Shown here piece after piece: positions 17,015 through 25,716 of a stretch of DNA of 64,000 bases. The DNA comes from JAEKLB01 sp050249235. GTDB taxonomy: Bacteria; Actinomycetota; Acidimicrobiia; Acidimicrobiales; CADCSY01. Numbering within the stretch: the first letter of the stretch is position 1; every line of letters starts with the position of its first letter. The position numbers and the translations under genes were made by a program. The notes below the pieces were generated by a model. It saw only the letters and a list, made by a program, of their open reading frames with translations. It was not told the origin of the DNA and made no database searches. The stretch covers positions 1 to 64,000 of the forward strand of contig JBFWQW010000004.1 of the NCBI GenBank assembly GCA_050249235.1, read 5' to 3'.

Positions 17015-18454
17015 TCATGGTCGGTCGGGTGACGAGCAGTCGGCGGCGGCGACGACCCAACCCCCCTGCTGGGCCAGCCGGGTGACGGGCACCTCCGAGA
17101 CCGAGAGCCGGGTGTCGTCCTCGCTCCCGGTGCGCACCACGAGGATCCCCGCCGGGCTCGCCGGCAGGCTCCGCACCGCCGACAGCGGCAGGCCCGCTCT
17201 CCAGGCCAGGGCCGGCCGGGGGACGAGGGCCCCGTCCATGGACAGCGGTGGGCACCCGATGAGGCGGGTGGCGATGTCCGCCTCCCGGACGACGGCCGCG
17301 AGGTCGCGGTCGGCGACGGCCCGCCGGTCGATCTCCTCGACGAGGCGGCCGAGGTTCGACGTCCGGGCCGCGACCGACGGCAGCGAGAGCCCCGCGATGG
17401 CGGCGACCGCGATCGCCCGCCTCCAGCCACGAGGTGTCGACTCGACCGCGAGGACCACCCCGACGGCAGCCACCACCACGATGAGCGCCGCGGCCGGGAG
17501 GAAGAAGCGGGCCAGGGCGGCGTAGCCGAGGGTCGCGCTCATAGCGACCGCGACGATCGACCAGCCCAGCGCGGCGGCGGCCAGCACCGGCACCGTGGGC
17601 GCGAGGGGGCGACGACCCGGAACCGTCGGGCCGGGAGCGACGCCGGACCTGCCGGCCCGGACCGACAGGACGAGCGCGACCCCCGCTGCGATCCAGGCGG
17701 GGAGGATCACGGACGCCAGGGCCCGGTCGAGCGCCTCGCCGAGGCGGCCGGAACCCGTGACCACCTGGGCGGCGTCGGCCCCGTGGAGCGGTGACCCGGA
17801 GCCCCACCAGTCGACGCCGAACCACAGGAGGGGGATCGCGGCGACACAGGCCGCCACGAGGGGTCGCGACCGCGGATGCCGCCGCCACGTCCAGAGCCCG
17901 TAGAGGACGAGGAAGGGCCAGCTCTCGGGCCGGTCGAGCGCCAGCAGCGTCAGCAGCCCCAGCGCCTGCCCGGGTCGTGCGGCCAGGTGGCGATCGACGG
18001 CCCAGAGCGCGAGCCCGGCGGTCACGGGCGCGCTGTGACCCTCGAGCACCAGGCGGACGAACCGCGGTCCACGGTCCGGCGTGAGCAGGAGCAGCCCGGC
18101 GGCGAGGATCCCGGCCGAGCGGCCGCCGAAGGTCCGGGCCAGGCGGTACGCGCCGAGCACGCTCAGGAGGCCGAGGGTGCGGGTCAGCACGAGCCAGGCC
18201 ACCGGCGCCAGCGAGCCCAGGCCGGCGAGCGGGACGGCGAGGATCACCGGGAGCGGCTTCCACGAGGGCCCCCCGGTGGTGTCGAGCTCGAGGTGGAGCA
18301 GCTCCCGACCCCACACCAGCCACGCCCACGCGTCGTAGGCGAGCGTGGCCGGCACGAGGAGGAGCGCGACGGACGCGGCCACGCAGGCGGCCACCGATCC
18401 GGCCGCCCACCGTCGGTCGACTGCCAGCCGCGACCCGGGGGGACCGGCCGTCAC
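17015..18454 (-). CDS. Polytopic membrane protein, possibly GT-C-type glycosyltransferase
   Basis: A 479-residue protein with about ten to twelve hydrophobic segments. The first loop contains AYDAWAWLVWGRELL; an acidic residue after the first helix with nearby aromatic residues recalls the polyprenyl-phosphate-dependent GT-C fold (PMT/ArnT-like), but I cannot show a clear catalytic motif. The C-terminal about 130 residues form a soluble domain. The GTG at 18454 overlaps the stop of the ABC ATPase gene (GTGA). The context with two GT2-like and sugar oxidoreductase genes favours glycan assembly. Confidence 0.65.
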   Translation of the reverse strand: MTAGPPGSRLAVDRRWAAGSVAACVAASVALLLVPATLAYDAWAWLVWGRELLHLELDTTGGPSWKPLPVILAVPLAGLGSLAPVAWLVLTRTLGLLSVLGAYRLARTFGGRSAGILAAGLLLLTPDRGPRFVRLVLEGHSAPVTAGLALWAVDRHLAARPGQALGLLTLLALDRPESWPFLVLYGLWTWRRHPRSRPLVAACVAAIPLLWFGVDWWGSGSPLHGADAAQVVTGSGRLGEALDRALASVILPAWIAAGVALVLSVRAGRSGVAPGPTVPGRRPLAPTVPVLAAAALGWSIVAVAMSATLGYAALARFFLPAAALIVVVAAVGVVLAVESTPRGWRRAIAVAAIAGLSLPSVAARTSNLGRLVEEIDRRAVADRDLAAVVREADIATRLIGCPPLSMDGALVPRPALAWRAGLPLSAVRSLPASPAGILVVRTGSEDDTRLSVSEVPVTRLAQQGGWVVAAADCSSPDRP

Positions 18455-19545
18455 CCGGCGGGTTGGGCGCCGAGCACGTGCACCGGGCCGATCACCCGCA
18501 GGTCGGTCTCCGTCCCGATCGGCCAGCCGGGCAGCCCCCTCGTCCGGCACTGGACCTCCCGCCCGCTGGCCAGGGCCAGGCGGACGAGCTGGTCGTGGCC
18601 GAAGTACGACCTGCCGAGCACGGTGGCCCGCACGGTTCCGGCCGCAGGATCCGGGTGCGCGGCCGAAGCGATGGCCAGCGACTCGGGGCGGACGATCACG
18701 TCCACGCGACCCTCGGCCGCCCCGCCGGCGGGGAACCGCCCCAGCTCGCACTCGACGGTCCCGCCCCTGACCGCGCCGGGCAGGACGTCGGCGGCGCCGA
18801 GGAACTCGGCGACCCACCGGTTGACAGGCGACAGATACACGGACTCGGGTGCACCGATCTGCTCGACGGCGCCGTCCCGCATCACGACGACGACGTCGGC
18901 GAGCGACAGGGCCTCCTGCTGGTCGTGGGTGACCAGGAGCGCGGTCGTCCCGGTGTCGGCCAGGATCGCCGCGACCTCCTCGCGCAACGCCACCCTGAGG
19001 GCGGCGTCGAGGGCGGTGAACGGCTCGTCGAGCAGCACGACGTCGGGCTCCGGCGCCAGCGCGCGCGCCAGCGCGATGCGCTGGCGCTCGCCGCCCGACA
19101 GCTCGTGCGGGTAGGACCTGGCCCGGTCGGCGAGCCCGACGAGCTCGAGGCACTCCTCGACCCGGCCGGCCCGGGGCTGGCCGAAGGCGACGTTGGCCCG
19201 GACCGTGAGATGGGGGAACAGGGCGCCGTCCTGGAACACCATGCCGACCCGGCGCTGCTCGGGCTCGACCCAGGTGCCCGGTCCGCACACGGTCCGACCG
19301 TTGATCGTGACGGTGCCACCGTCGGGCACCTCGACACCGGCCACGATGCGCAGCAGGGTCGTCTTGCCCGAGCCGCTCGGGCCGAGGAGCGCGACCAGCT
19401 GGCCCTTCTCGACGGTGACGGTCGCGTCGTCGACGGCGACGGTGGCGCCGAAGACCTTGCGGATCCCGACGGCGGCGATGGCCGGCTGTGCGTGCCGGCC
19501 GGCCTCGGAGGCGTCGATGGGAGCGTCTGCGACCGGCCTCGTCAC
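18451..19545 (-). CDS. fbpC: ABC transporter ATP-binding protein, ferric iron type
   Basis: The ATPase of a ferric iron (or related) importer, 364 residues. It has Walker A GPSGSGKTT, signature LSGGERQR, Walker B VVLLDEP, the switch histidine in LLVTHDQQEA, and a C-terminal TOBE-like regulatory region (about 240-355). It probably serves the binding protein and permease encoded divergently at 19660-22358, giving a complete FbpABC set. Unusually, it is not co-directional with them but heads the minus-strand glycosyltransferase operon, overlapping the next gene by GTGA. The N-terminal about 20 residues are poorly conserved, so the true start may be slightly downstream. Confidence 0.88.
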   Translation of the reverse strand: MTRPVADAPIDASEAGRHAQPAIAAVGIRKVFGATVAVDDATVTVEKGQLVALLGPSGSGKTTLLRIVAGVEVPDGGTVTINGRTVCGPGTWVEPEQRRVGMVFQDGALFPHLTVRANVAFGQPRAGRVEECLELVGLADRARSYPHELSGGERQRIALARALAPEPDVVLLDEPFTALDAALRVALREEVAAILADTGTTALLVTHDQQEALSLADVVVVMRDGAVEQIGAPESVYLSPVNRWVAEFLGAADVLPGAVRGGTVECELGRFPAGGAAEGRVDVIVRPESLAIASAAHPDPAAGTVRATVLGRSYFGHDQLVRLALASGREVQCRTRGLPGWPIGTETDLRVIGPVHVLGAQPAG

Positions 19546-19659
19546 GCCGGCACCCTACTTGGACGGGTGTCCGTGATCGGCTGACAGATCCTTGGACGTT
19601 CGGGTGCCCTACCGTTCGGTGGTTCCCACTCGTCGCCCGACGGAGGATGACCCCTTCCG

Positions 19660-20691
19660 ATGCTCTCTCGCCTCATTCGCATGCGCTGGCCGATCCCCGT
19701 GCTCGTCGTCCTGGCCGGGCTCGCGCTGGCCGCCACCGCCGTCCTGGCCAGCCGGCGGGACGGGTCGGTGCTGGTCGTCTACAACGGCCGGTCGCACTAC
19801 GGCGACGAGCAGGTGTTCGAAGCGTTCACCGAGGCGACCGGCATCGCCGTCGAGCTGCGGGGCGGCACCGGGCCCGAGCTGTTCGAGCGGCTCCGCCAGG
19901 AGGGGTCGGACACCCCGGCCGACGTCCTGATCACGACCGACCTGGCCAACCTGTGGCGGGCGGAGGAGGCCGGGCTGCTGCGACCCACGACCTCGGGCGA
20001 GCTGCGGGCCAACGTCCCCTCGGACCTGCACGACCCGGAGGACATGTGGTGGGCGCTCACCACCCGGATGCGGATCCCGGTCGTCTCCACCCGTCGCGTC
20101 GACGTCTCCCGCGTGACGAGCTACGAGTCGCTCGGAGACCCGCAGTTCGCCGGCCGGACCTGCCTGCGTACGTCGGCCAACGAGTACAACCAGTCCCTGG
20201 TGGCCGACATGATCGCCAAGCGGGGCCGCGGGGCGACGGAAGCCCTCCTCCGGACGTGGATGGACAACGACCCCGACATCATCAACTCGGACGGCGAGCT
20301 CCTCGCCGCCATCGCCGCCGGCGAGTGCGACGTCGGGCTGACCAACCACTACTACCTGGGTCGAGCGCTGCTGGAGGACCCGGGCTTCCCCGTGGCGCCG
20401 GCATGGCCCGACCAGGCCGGCGCCGGGGCCCACACCAACCTCTCGGGCGGCGGCGTGGTCGCCGGATCCGACCGGCCCGACGACGCCCGCCGGCTCCTCG
20501 AGTTCCTGACCTCGGTGGAGGGCCAGCGGTACTTCACCGCCGGGAGCGAGTTCCCGGCCAACCCGGCCGTCCCCCCCGAGCCCCACATCGCCACGTGGGC
20601 CGGCGTGCGCCGCGACCCCATCGCCGTCAACGGCGCGGGCCCCCTGCTCCAGGAGGCGACCAAGCTCATGTTGGCCGTGGGATGGCGCTGA
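19660..20691 (+). CDS. fbpA: Ferric iron ABC transporter substrate-binding protein
   Basis: A periplasm-side iron-binding protein of 343 residues. An N-terminal hydrophobic segment (about 10-30) acts as a signal or anchor without a lipobox. The mature part begins VLVVYNGRSHYGDEQVFEAF, typical of the FbpA/FutA (type II extracellular binding protein) group, and contains ANEYNQSLVADMIA and NHYYLGR, where the two adjacent tyrosines match the ferric-binding tyrosines of the family. The final 10 bases overlap the permease gene. A TACCGT hexamer at 19609-19614 is a possible -10 site. Confidence 0.9.
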   Translation: MLSRLIRMRWPIPVLVVLAGLALAATAVLASRRDGSVLVVYNGRSHYGDEQVFEAFTEATGIAVELRGGTGPELFERLRQEGSDTPADVLITTDLANLWRAEEAGLLRPTTSGELRANVPSDLHDPEDMWWALTTRMRIPVVSTRRVDVSRVTSYESLGDPQFAGRTCLRTSANEYNQSLVADMIAKRGRGATEALLRTWMDNDPDIINSDGELLAAIAAGECDVGLTNHYYLGRALLEDPGFPVAPAWPDQAGAGAHTNLSGGGVVAGSDRPDDARRLLEFLTSVEGQRYFTAGSEFPANPAVPPEPHIATWAGVRRDPIAVNGAGPLLQEATKLMLAVGWR

Positions 20692-22358
20692 CCGACGCGC
20701 CGAGCCCGGTCCGCGGCCGGCGGCGCCGGCCCCGGGTGCCACCCTGGTCGCTCCTCAGCGTGGGGATGGCCCTGGCCGTCGTCGGACCGCTGCTCGTCCT
20801 CCCGGCCAGCTTCATCGGCGCCCGGCAGGCCTTCGACGACATCGCCCGCACCCTCCTGCCGGGGGCGCTGCGCCAGAGCCTCCTGCTCGGTGCCGGGGTC
20901 GGGGCCGGCACGCTCGCCATCGGTGGCGGCCTCGCCGTGCTCGTCTCGTTCTACGACTTCCCCGGACGGCGGTGGCTCGACTGGGCGCTCGTGCTGCCGC
21001 TCGCCATGCCCGGCTACGTCCTCGTGTTCGTCGTCCTCGGCTCGTACGGCCTCGCCAGCCCCCTGAACTCCAACCTGTTCGGCGACGGGCTGCGCATCCC
21101 CGGCATCCGCACGACGGCGGGCGCCATCGCCATCCTCACCGCCGTCCTCTACCCGTACGTGTACATCCTGGGGCGCAGCGCGTTCATCGGGCAGTCCCGC
21201 CAGTCCATCGAGGCCGCCCGCTGCCTCGGGCGCAGCTACGGCCAGGCGATCCGCCGGGTGGCGGTCCCGCTGGCCCGACCGGCGTTGGCCGCCGGCGCCT
21301 CGCTGGCCGTGATGGAGGCGCTCGCCGACTTCGGCACCGTCGACCTCCTCGGCATCCAGGCCCTCACGAGCGCGATCTACCGGGTCTGGTACGGCACGTT
21401 CGACCAGGACTCGGCCCTCCAGCTGGCGACGATCCTCGTCGGCCTGGCGCTCTTCCTCGTGACGGTCGAGCGGGTGCTGCGGGGCCGGGCCCGCTACCAC
21501 CAGGCGCTCGGTCGCGGCGACGCGCTGGTACCCCTCCCCATCCGCGGGCCGATGCGGTGGCTCGCGCCGCTGCCGGCGGTGGCGCTGCTCGCGGCGGTCT
21601 TCGCCGTGCCCGTGGTGCAGCTCGGGGTCTGGGCGGCGGAGTCGATCGTCGACGGCGGCGTCGACGGGCAGCTGGGCCGCTCGGCCCGCAACACCGTGCT
21701 CCTCGGCGCCATCGCCGCCACCGTGGCCGTCATCACCGCGACGGTCGTCGCCTACGGCCAGCGCCGGCACGGGTCGCGGGTCGGCCAGCTGGCGGCCCGG
21801 CTCGCGACCGTGGGCTATGCCGTGCCCGGCACGGTCGTCGCCGTCGCCGTCTTCGTCCCGCTCGTCGGCCTCGACCGCCGGCTGGCCGGCTGGGCCGGGG
21901 ACGTGCTCCAGCTCGACACCGGCCTCGTGTTCACGGGGACGATGCTCGGGCTCGTCGTCGCCTACGTCGTACGCTTCCACGCGCTGGCGTACTTCTCCGT
22001 GGACGCCCGCATGGGACGGATCAGCCACGACCTCGACGACGTGGCCAGGACGTTGGGAGCCGACGGCGCCCGGATGCTGGCCGACGTGCACCTCCCCCTC
22101 TTGTGGCCCGGGATCCTGAGCGGCGCCCTCCTGGTGCTCGTCGAGGTGATGAAGGAGCTTCCCGCCACGGCACTGCTCCGCCCGCTCGGTGGCGACACGC
22201 TCGCCATCACCGTCTGGGACGCCACCAAGGACACCCGATTCGACGCCGCCGCCCTTCCCGCCCTGCTCATCGTCCTCGTCGGCCTGGTCCCGGTGATCCT
22301 CCTCGTGCGGATGATGCGGGCCGACGGATGGGCCAGCGCCGCCGAGCAGGTCGCCTGA
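20682..22358 (+). CDS. fbpB: Ferric iron ABC transporter permease
   Basis: A 558-residue double-length permease with about twelve membrane helices in two homologous halves, as is usual for FbpB/SfuB. Each half has the EAA-like loop that contacts the ATPase: EAARCLGRSYGQAIRRVAVP in the first and VARTLGADGARMLADVHLP in the second. It overlaps the binding-protein gene by 10 bases at its ATG. Together with the divergent ATPase it should import Fe(III) delivered to the cell surface. Confidence 0.92.
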   Translation: MALTDAPSPVRGRRRRPRVPPWSLLSVGMALAVVGPLLVLPASFIGARQAFDDIARTLLPGALRQSLLLGAGVGAGTLAIGGGLAVLVSFYDFPGRRWLDWALVLPLAMPGYVLVFVVLGSYGLASPLNSNLFGDGLRIPGIRTTAGAIAILTAVLYPYVYILGRSAFIGQSRQSIEAARCLGRSYGQAIRRVAVPLARPALAAGASLAVMEALADFGTVDLLGIQALTSAIYRVWYGTFDQDSALQLATILVGLALFLVTVERVLRGRARYHQALGRGDALVPLPIRGPMRWLAPLPAVALLAAVFAVPVVQLGVWAAESIVDGGVDGQLGRSARNTVLLGAIAATVAVITATVVAYGQRRHGSRVGQLAARLATVGYAVPGTVVAVAVFVPLVGLDRRLAGWAGDVLQLDTGLVFTGTMLGLVVAYVVRFHALAYFSVDARMGRISHDLDDVARTLGADGARMLADVHLPLLWPGILSGALLVLVEVMKELPATALLRPLGGDTLAITVWDATKDTRFDAAALPALLIVLVGLVPVILLVRMMRADGWASAAEQVA

Positions 22359-22432
22359 CGGTCAGGGCCTGATGGCTCCGGGCCGCTCGGCCGCCGGTCG
22401 AACCCCGCCCCGGGTCGGGTGGCCCGGCCTGC

Positions 22433-23551
22433 TCAGGCCCGGGCCTCGACGACGGCGTTCCAGGCCACCGCGGTGACCGGCACCGCCAGCAGGCTGCCCG
22501 GGATGCCGAACAGCGCGCCGCCGGCCGTGATGGCGAGCAGCACGACCACGGGGTGCATCTGCAGCGCCCGGCCGTAGACGACCGGCGCCAGCAGGTCGTT
22601 GTCGAACTGCTGGACGAAGAAGGCGACGGCGAGCACGATCAAGGCCGGAACCAGCCCGACCGTGGCGAGGGCGATGAGCACCGACAGCGTCCCGGCGACG
22701 ATGGCGCCGACGAAGGGCACGAAGGCGGCGAGGAACGTGATGACCGCCATCGGCAGGGCCAGCTCGGCCCCCACGAGCCACAGCGTCGTCCCGATGACGA
22801 CGCCTTCGACGACGCCCAGGAGGGCCGCACCTCGGAGGTAGCCGCCGAGGACGCGCCAGGCGCCCTCTCCCATCCTCCGCACGACGTCGTCGCGGTGGTC
22901 GGGCACGAAGCCGCGGATGGATGCCACCAGACGACCGCCGTCCTTGAGCGCGAAGAACGTCATGATCAGCCCGAGGACGAGGCTCAGCGCCGTCTCGGCC
23001 ACGAGGATGGCACCGGTGACGAGGGATCCGCTCGAGTCCCGGAGGGTGTCCCCGACGCGCTCGCCGAAGCTCTCGCGGAACTCGTCGACGTCACGGCGGC
23101 TGAGGTCGAAGGGGCTGTCGTCGACCAACCAGTCCGCGACGTCGTCGATCGCCCGGCTCACGGTCGGACCGATGTCGCTGACCTCACTGGCGATGACGGC
23201 GCCGAGGCCGGCGAACACCGCGCCCAGGAGCGCGAGGAAGGCCAGGAGCGTGGTGGCGGCCGCGAGCCCGGGGGGGACCCGGCGGCGAAGCCGTTCGTTC
23301 GGCGCCGCGAGGATGCGGGTCAGGAAGAGGGCGATGACGATCGCGGCGAGGGGCACCCACAGCTTGGCGACGAGCCACAGGCCCGCGACGGCGACGATCC
23401 CGATGACGACGAGACGCCAGGAGAAGGCCGCGGCCACCTCCAGCCAGCGAGGCACCGGGCTCCTGCCGGCAGCCGGATCAGCCGTCGGCCGGCCCGGGTG
23501 TGCGCTCAGGCTCGGTGGGTTGTCCGCGCCTCCGTCGACCACCTCGCCCAT
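22433..23551 (-). CDS. AI-2E family transporter (UPF0118/PerM)
   Basis: A membrane protein of 372 residues with an N-terminal tail of about 35 hydrophilic residues and about eight helices. The signature features of the family are present: a long central soluble region (DVADWLVDDSPFDLSRRDVD), GLIMTFFALKDGGRL, and the C-terminal FVPFVGAIVAGTLSVLIAL with GIPGSLLAVPVTAV. Known members export autoinducer-2 or act as Na+/H+ antiporters; the substrate here is unknown. It is convergent with fbpB, with a 74-base gap and no strong hairpin. Confidence 0.88.
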   Translation of the reverse strand: MGEVVDGGADNPPSLSAHPGRPTADPAAGRSPVPRWLEVAAAFSWRLVVIGIVAVAGLWLVAKLWVPLAAIVIALFLTRILAAPNERLRRRVPPGLAAATTLLAFLALLGAVFAGLGAVIASEVSDIGPTVSRAIDDVADWLVDDSPFDLSRRDVDEFRESFGERVGDTLRDSSGSLVTGAILVAETALSLVLGLIMTFFALKDGGRLVASIRGFVPDHRDDVVRRMGEGAWRVLGGYLRGAALLGVVEGVVIGTTLWLVGAELALPMAVITFLAAFVPFVGAIVAGTLSVLIALATVGLVPALIVLAVAFFVQQFDNDLLAPVVYGRALQMHPVVVLLAITAGGALFGIPGSLLAVPVTAVAWNAVVEARA

Positions 23552-23598
23552 CTCGTCGCTCTCGTCCTCGTTCGCGCGCTGTCGAGCTCGGCGTCACC

Positions 23599-23650
23599 GT
23601 CGGCCTCGGCCTCGGCCTCGACATCGGCCTCGACATCGGCCTCGAGATCG
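23599..23650. repeat. Low-complexity TCGGCC/TCGACA repeat in intergenic region
   Basis: Repeated TCGGCC hexamers pass into TCGGCCTCGACA dodecamers in the 335-base gap 23552-23886, which otherwise shows no gene on either strand apart from the second repeat at 23813. It may be part of the promoter region of the AI-2E-type gene at 23551, or of decayed coding sequence. Confidence 0.6.
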
Positions 23651-23812
23651 TCGTGTCGCCGCCGAGACGGTAACCCCCCGGAAGCGACCGTCGAAGCGAC
23701 GGTGGGAGGCGACGGTCGGGGGGCCGGGCTGGCGGTCCGGCGGCGATCGCCGTCTCGAGCGGTCGGGATCCGGTCGCCGGCACGGCCCGCGCTCCGTCTG
23801 CGTCCACCTCGC

Positions 23813-23870
23813 GTGATCGTGGCGTCCGGTGATCGTGGCGTCCGGTGATCGTGGCGTCCGGTGATCGTGG
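23813..23870. repeat. 16-bp tandem repeat, 3.6 copies
   Basis: The unit GTGATCGTGGCGTCCG is repeated exactly at 23813-23828, 23829-23844 and 23845-23860, followed by the first 10 bases of a fourth copy. It lies 16 bases beyond the 3' end of the lipoprotein gene at 23887. There are no spacers, so it is not a CRISPR array. Confidence 0.9.
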
Positions 23871-23886
23871 TCTCGGGACGAGCACC

Positions 23887-24336
23887 TCAACGCTGCAGCT
23901 CCTCGCAGACCGGGAGGTCGAGGTCGTCGCGCACCTCCATGCGGACATCGAAGTCGGTGTCGTCGACCCGCACCCGGGCCTGGTGCCGCACGACCTCGCC
24001 GATGCTGGTCATCTCGACCTGGCCGCTCTCGTCCCACGTCTCGTCATCGGTGAACAGGCGGATGGCGGGCGCGCCGCCCTCGCGGACGAGGATCACCCGG
24101 CGCCCGTCGACCGTGTCCACGACGACGGCGCCGTCTGCGCCGTCACAGGACCGTTCGATGCCGAGCGGCTCGCCGTCGATCCACACGGCCACGTCCGCGA
24201 GGTCGGAACCGTCATCCCCGCCGTCGGTGGTCGTCGTGGTCGACGCCGTCGACGACGTGGTGGTGGTCGCGTCCTCGTCGTCACCGCATGCCCCCAGCAC
24301 GAGGAGCGCGAGAAGGAGGAGCGCAAGGAGTCGCAT
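23887..24336 (-). CDS. Putative lipoprotein (149 aa)
   Basis: An exported lipoprotein of unknown function. The N-terminus MRLLALLLLALLVLGAC is a lipoprotein signal peptide with lipobox LGAC (Cys17), followed by an acidic patch and a Thr/Ser-rich linker to about residue 40. The mature domain has IERSCDGADG and a cysteine near the C-terminus (PVCEELQR), which could form a disulfide. The start at 24336 was chosen because the signal peptide begins there; the frame is open further upstream without meaning. The gene is divergent from the lipoprotein gene at 24571. Confidence 0.75.
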   Translation of the reverse strand: MRLLALLLLALLVLGACGDDEDATTTTSSTASTTTTTDGGDDGSDLADVAVWIDGEPLGIERSCDGADGAVVVDTVDGRRVILVREGGAPAIRLFTDDETWDESGQVEMTSIGEVVRHQARVRVDDTDFDVRMEVRDDLDLPVCEELQR

Positions 24337-24570
24337 CTCGCCCGGTGTACCCCCCCCGACGGGAGACGGATGCCCGGGGAGCGAACAGGGTGCCCGACCT
24401 CGCCGCCCCGAGGCGACCGACGAGACTCGGGGTCGATGACGACACCCGCTGATGGCCGGGCGAGGGCGGCGCGTGCGCCCGGGCCACGGCACGTCCCGGG
24501 TCGGGGCTGCCGTGACCGGTCCCGTGCCCGTCGCGTCGGACGCCGGCAGCCTCACCGCCCGGCCGTCGGC

Positions 24571-25425
24571 GTGACGCCGGGGGCTGGATCACGCCGCCCC
24601 GGCCACCGGCGCCTCCTGGGGGTGCTGGTGACCGGTCTGCTCCTGGCCGGGGCCTGCGGGTCCGGCGACGGCGGGACGGGCGGGGCCGTCATGCCGTTCA
24701 GCCGGGTGCAGGACGGGGCGATGCGCTTCGAGGCGGACCCGGCCGATCCGAGCGGGGGCATCTTCCGCGTCACCACGACCGAGCCGATGATCTGCGCCAT
24801 CGTCTGGGGCGAGGACACCGGGTACGGGCGGTTCAACAACAGCCTGGCCATGAACGGGACGGGCATCACCGACCACGACGTGCAGCTGCCCGATGTCGAG
24901 CCCGGTCGCACCTACCACTACGTCGTCCAGGGGACCACCGCCGACGGCACCCTCTACCGGTCCTCGCCCGGAACCTTCACGATCGAGACGGCCGAGCTGA
25001 CCGAGGACCTGCCTGGCGTCGCGCTGGGCGGCAACCTCGCCGAGCGCGGTGCGATCGCCGGTGTCAGCTCCACCTTCTCGGAGGCCATCGCCGCATCGCT
25101 GGCGATCGACGGCGACACGGCGACCCAGTGGTCCACGCGAGGTGACGGCGACGACGGCTTCATCGTCGTCGAGCAGCCCGGGCCGGCGGAGGTCGTCGCC
25201 GTCGAGTTCGTCACCCGGTCGATGGGTGACGGCTCTGCGGTGACCGAGCGCTACACCGTGACCGTCGACGACGGCGAGCCGTCCACGCCGTTCGCCGCGA
25301 GCACGCTCCGGCACCGCCGGGTCCACGAGCTGCGAGCGAGCGGCACACGGTTCCGCTTCGACGTCGCCACCTCGACCGGTGGCAACGTGGGTGCCGTCGA
25401 GATCCGCATCTTCGCCCCCGCCTGA
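24571..25425 (+). CDS. Lipoprotein with Fn3-like and discoidin (F5/8 C) domains
   Basis: A 284-residue surface protein. From the GTG at 24571 it has a signal peptide with lipobox LLAGAC. Residues about 40-140 look like a fibronectin-III/purple-acid-phosphatase N-terminal domain (ICAIVWGEDTGYGRFNN, PGRTYHYVVQG). Residues about 155-280 match a discoidin/F5-8 type C fold: SLAIDGDTATQWSTRG is the family's DGDxxTxW core. Such domains bind sugars or polymers. An upstream ATG at 24436 is possible but gives 45 Arg-rich residues before the signal peptide, so I rejected it. A strong hairpin at 25448 may terminate the transcript. Confidence 0.78.
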   Translation: MTPGAGSRRPGHRRLLGVLVTGLLLAGACGSGDGGTGGAVMPFSRVQDGAMRFEADPADPSGGIFRVTTTEPMICAIVWGEDTGYGRFNNSLAMNGTGITDHDVQLPDVEPGRTYHYVVQGTTADGTLYRSSPGTFTIETAELTEDLPGVALGGNLAERGAIAGVSSTFSEAIAASLAIDGDTATQWSTRGDGDDGFIVVEQPGPAEVVAVEFVTRSMGDGSAVTERYTVTVDDGEPSTPFAASTLRHRRVHELRASGTRFRFDVATSTGGNVGAVEIRIFAPA

Positions 25426-25447
25426 CGACCACCACTCCGGCACGAGA

Positions 25448-25491
25448 CGCCGAGAGGGCGGTGCCAGGGGGAGCGGGGCGCCCTCTCGGCG
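25448..25491. terminator. 13-bp perfect stem, likely bidirectional terminator
   Basis: Arms CGCCGAGAGGGCG (25448-25460) and CGCCCTCTCGGCG (25479-25491) pair completely around an 18-base loop. It lies 23 bases after the plus-strand lipoprotein stop and 12 bases beyond the stop of the minus-strand Fur remnant. There is no T-tract, as is common in high-GC actinobacteria. Confidence 0.7.
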
Positions 25492-25502
25492 CACCCTCGC
25501 GG

Positions 25503-25716
25503 CTCAGGCGGCGCAGGCGGCGCAGAGCCCGATGAAGTCCAAGCGGTGCGACGACGGCTTGAACCCGGTCGACGAGCTCTGCGCGAGGTCACCGGGCGAG
25601 CTGCTGCTCGACGACCCCCACCACGCCCACCGAGCGTGCCGACCGAACCCCTGGATCGAAGGGGACGCGAGGGTGGGAGCTCGGACATCGAACCCGAGGC
25701 GTAGCCTGGCCGGGCC
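25503..25716 (-). pseudogene. Decayed Fur-family regulator C-terminus
   Basis: The minus-strand reading frame ending at 25504 finishes TGFKPSSHRLDFIGLCAACA, the C-terminal helix and Cys-x2-Cys metal site typical of Fur/Zur repressors. Immediately upstream, a different frame reads RAELVDRV, which fits the segment before GF in the family, so a frameshift seems to separate them; beyond that there is a stop, and neither the His-rich sensor site nor the DNA-binding domain can be found. The upstream position is occupied by the plus-strand small gene at 25717. I read this as the remnant of a fur-like gene. Confidence 0.5.

Noticed and set aside
22365..22440. GGGCCTGA/TCAGGCCC inverted repeat as terminator between fbpB and the AI-2E gene
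   Set aside because: Arms are only 8 bases with a loop of about 60 and one arm lies inside the coding end; too weak.
23813..23870. CRISPR array
   Set aside because: The units are contiguous with no spacers and there are no cas genes nearby.
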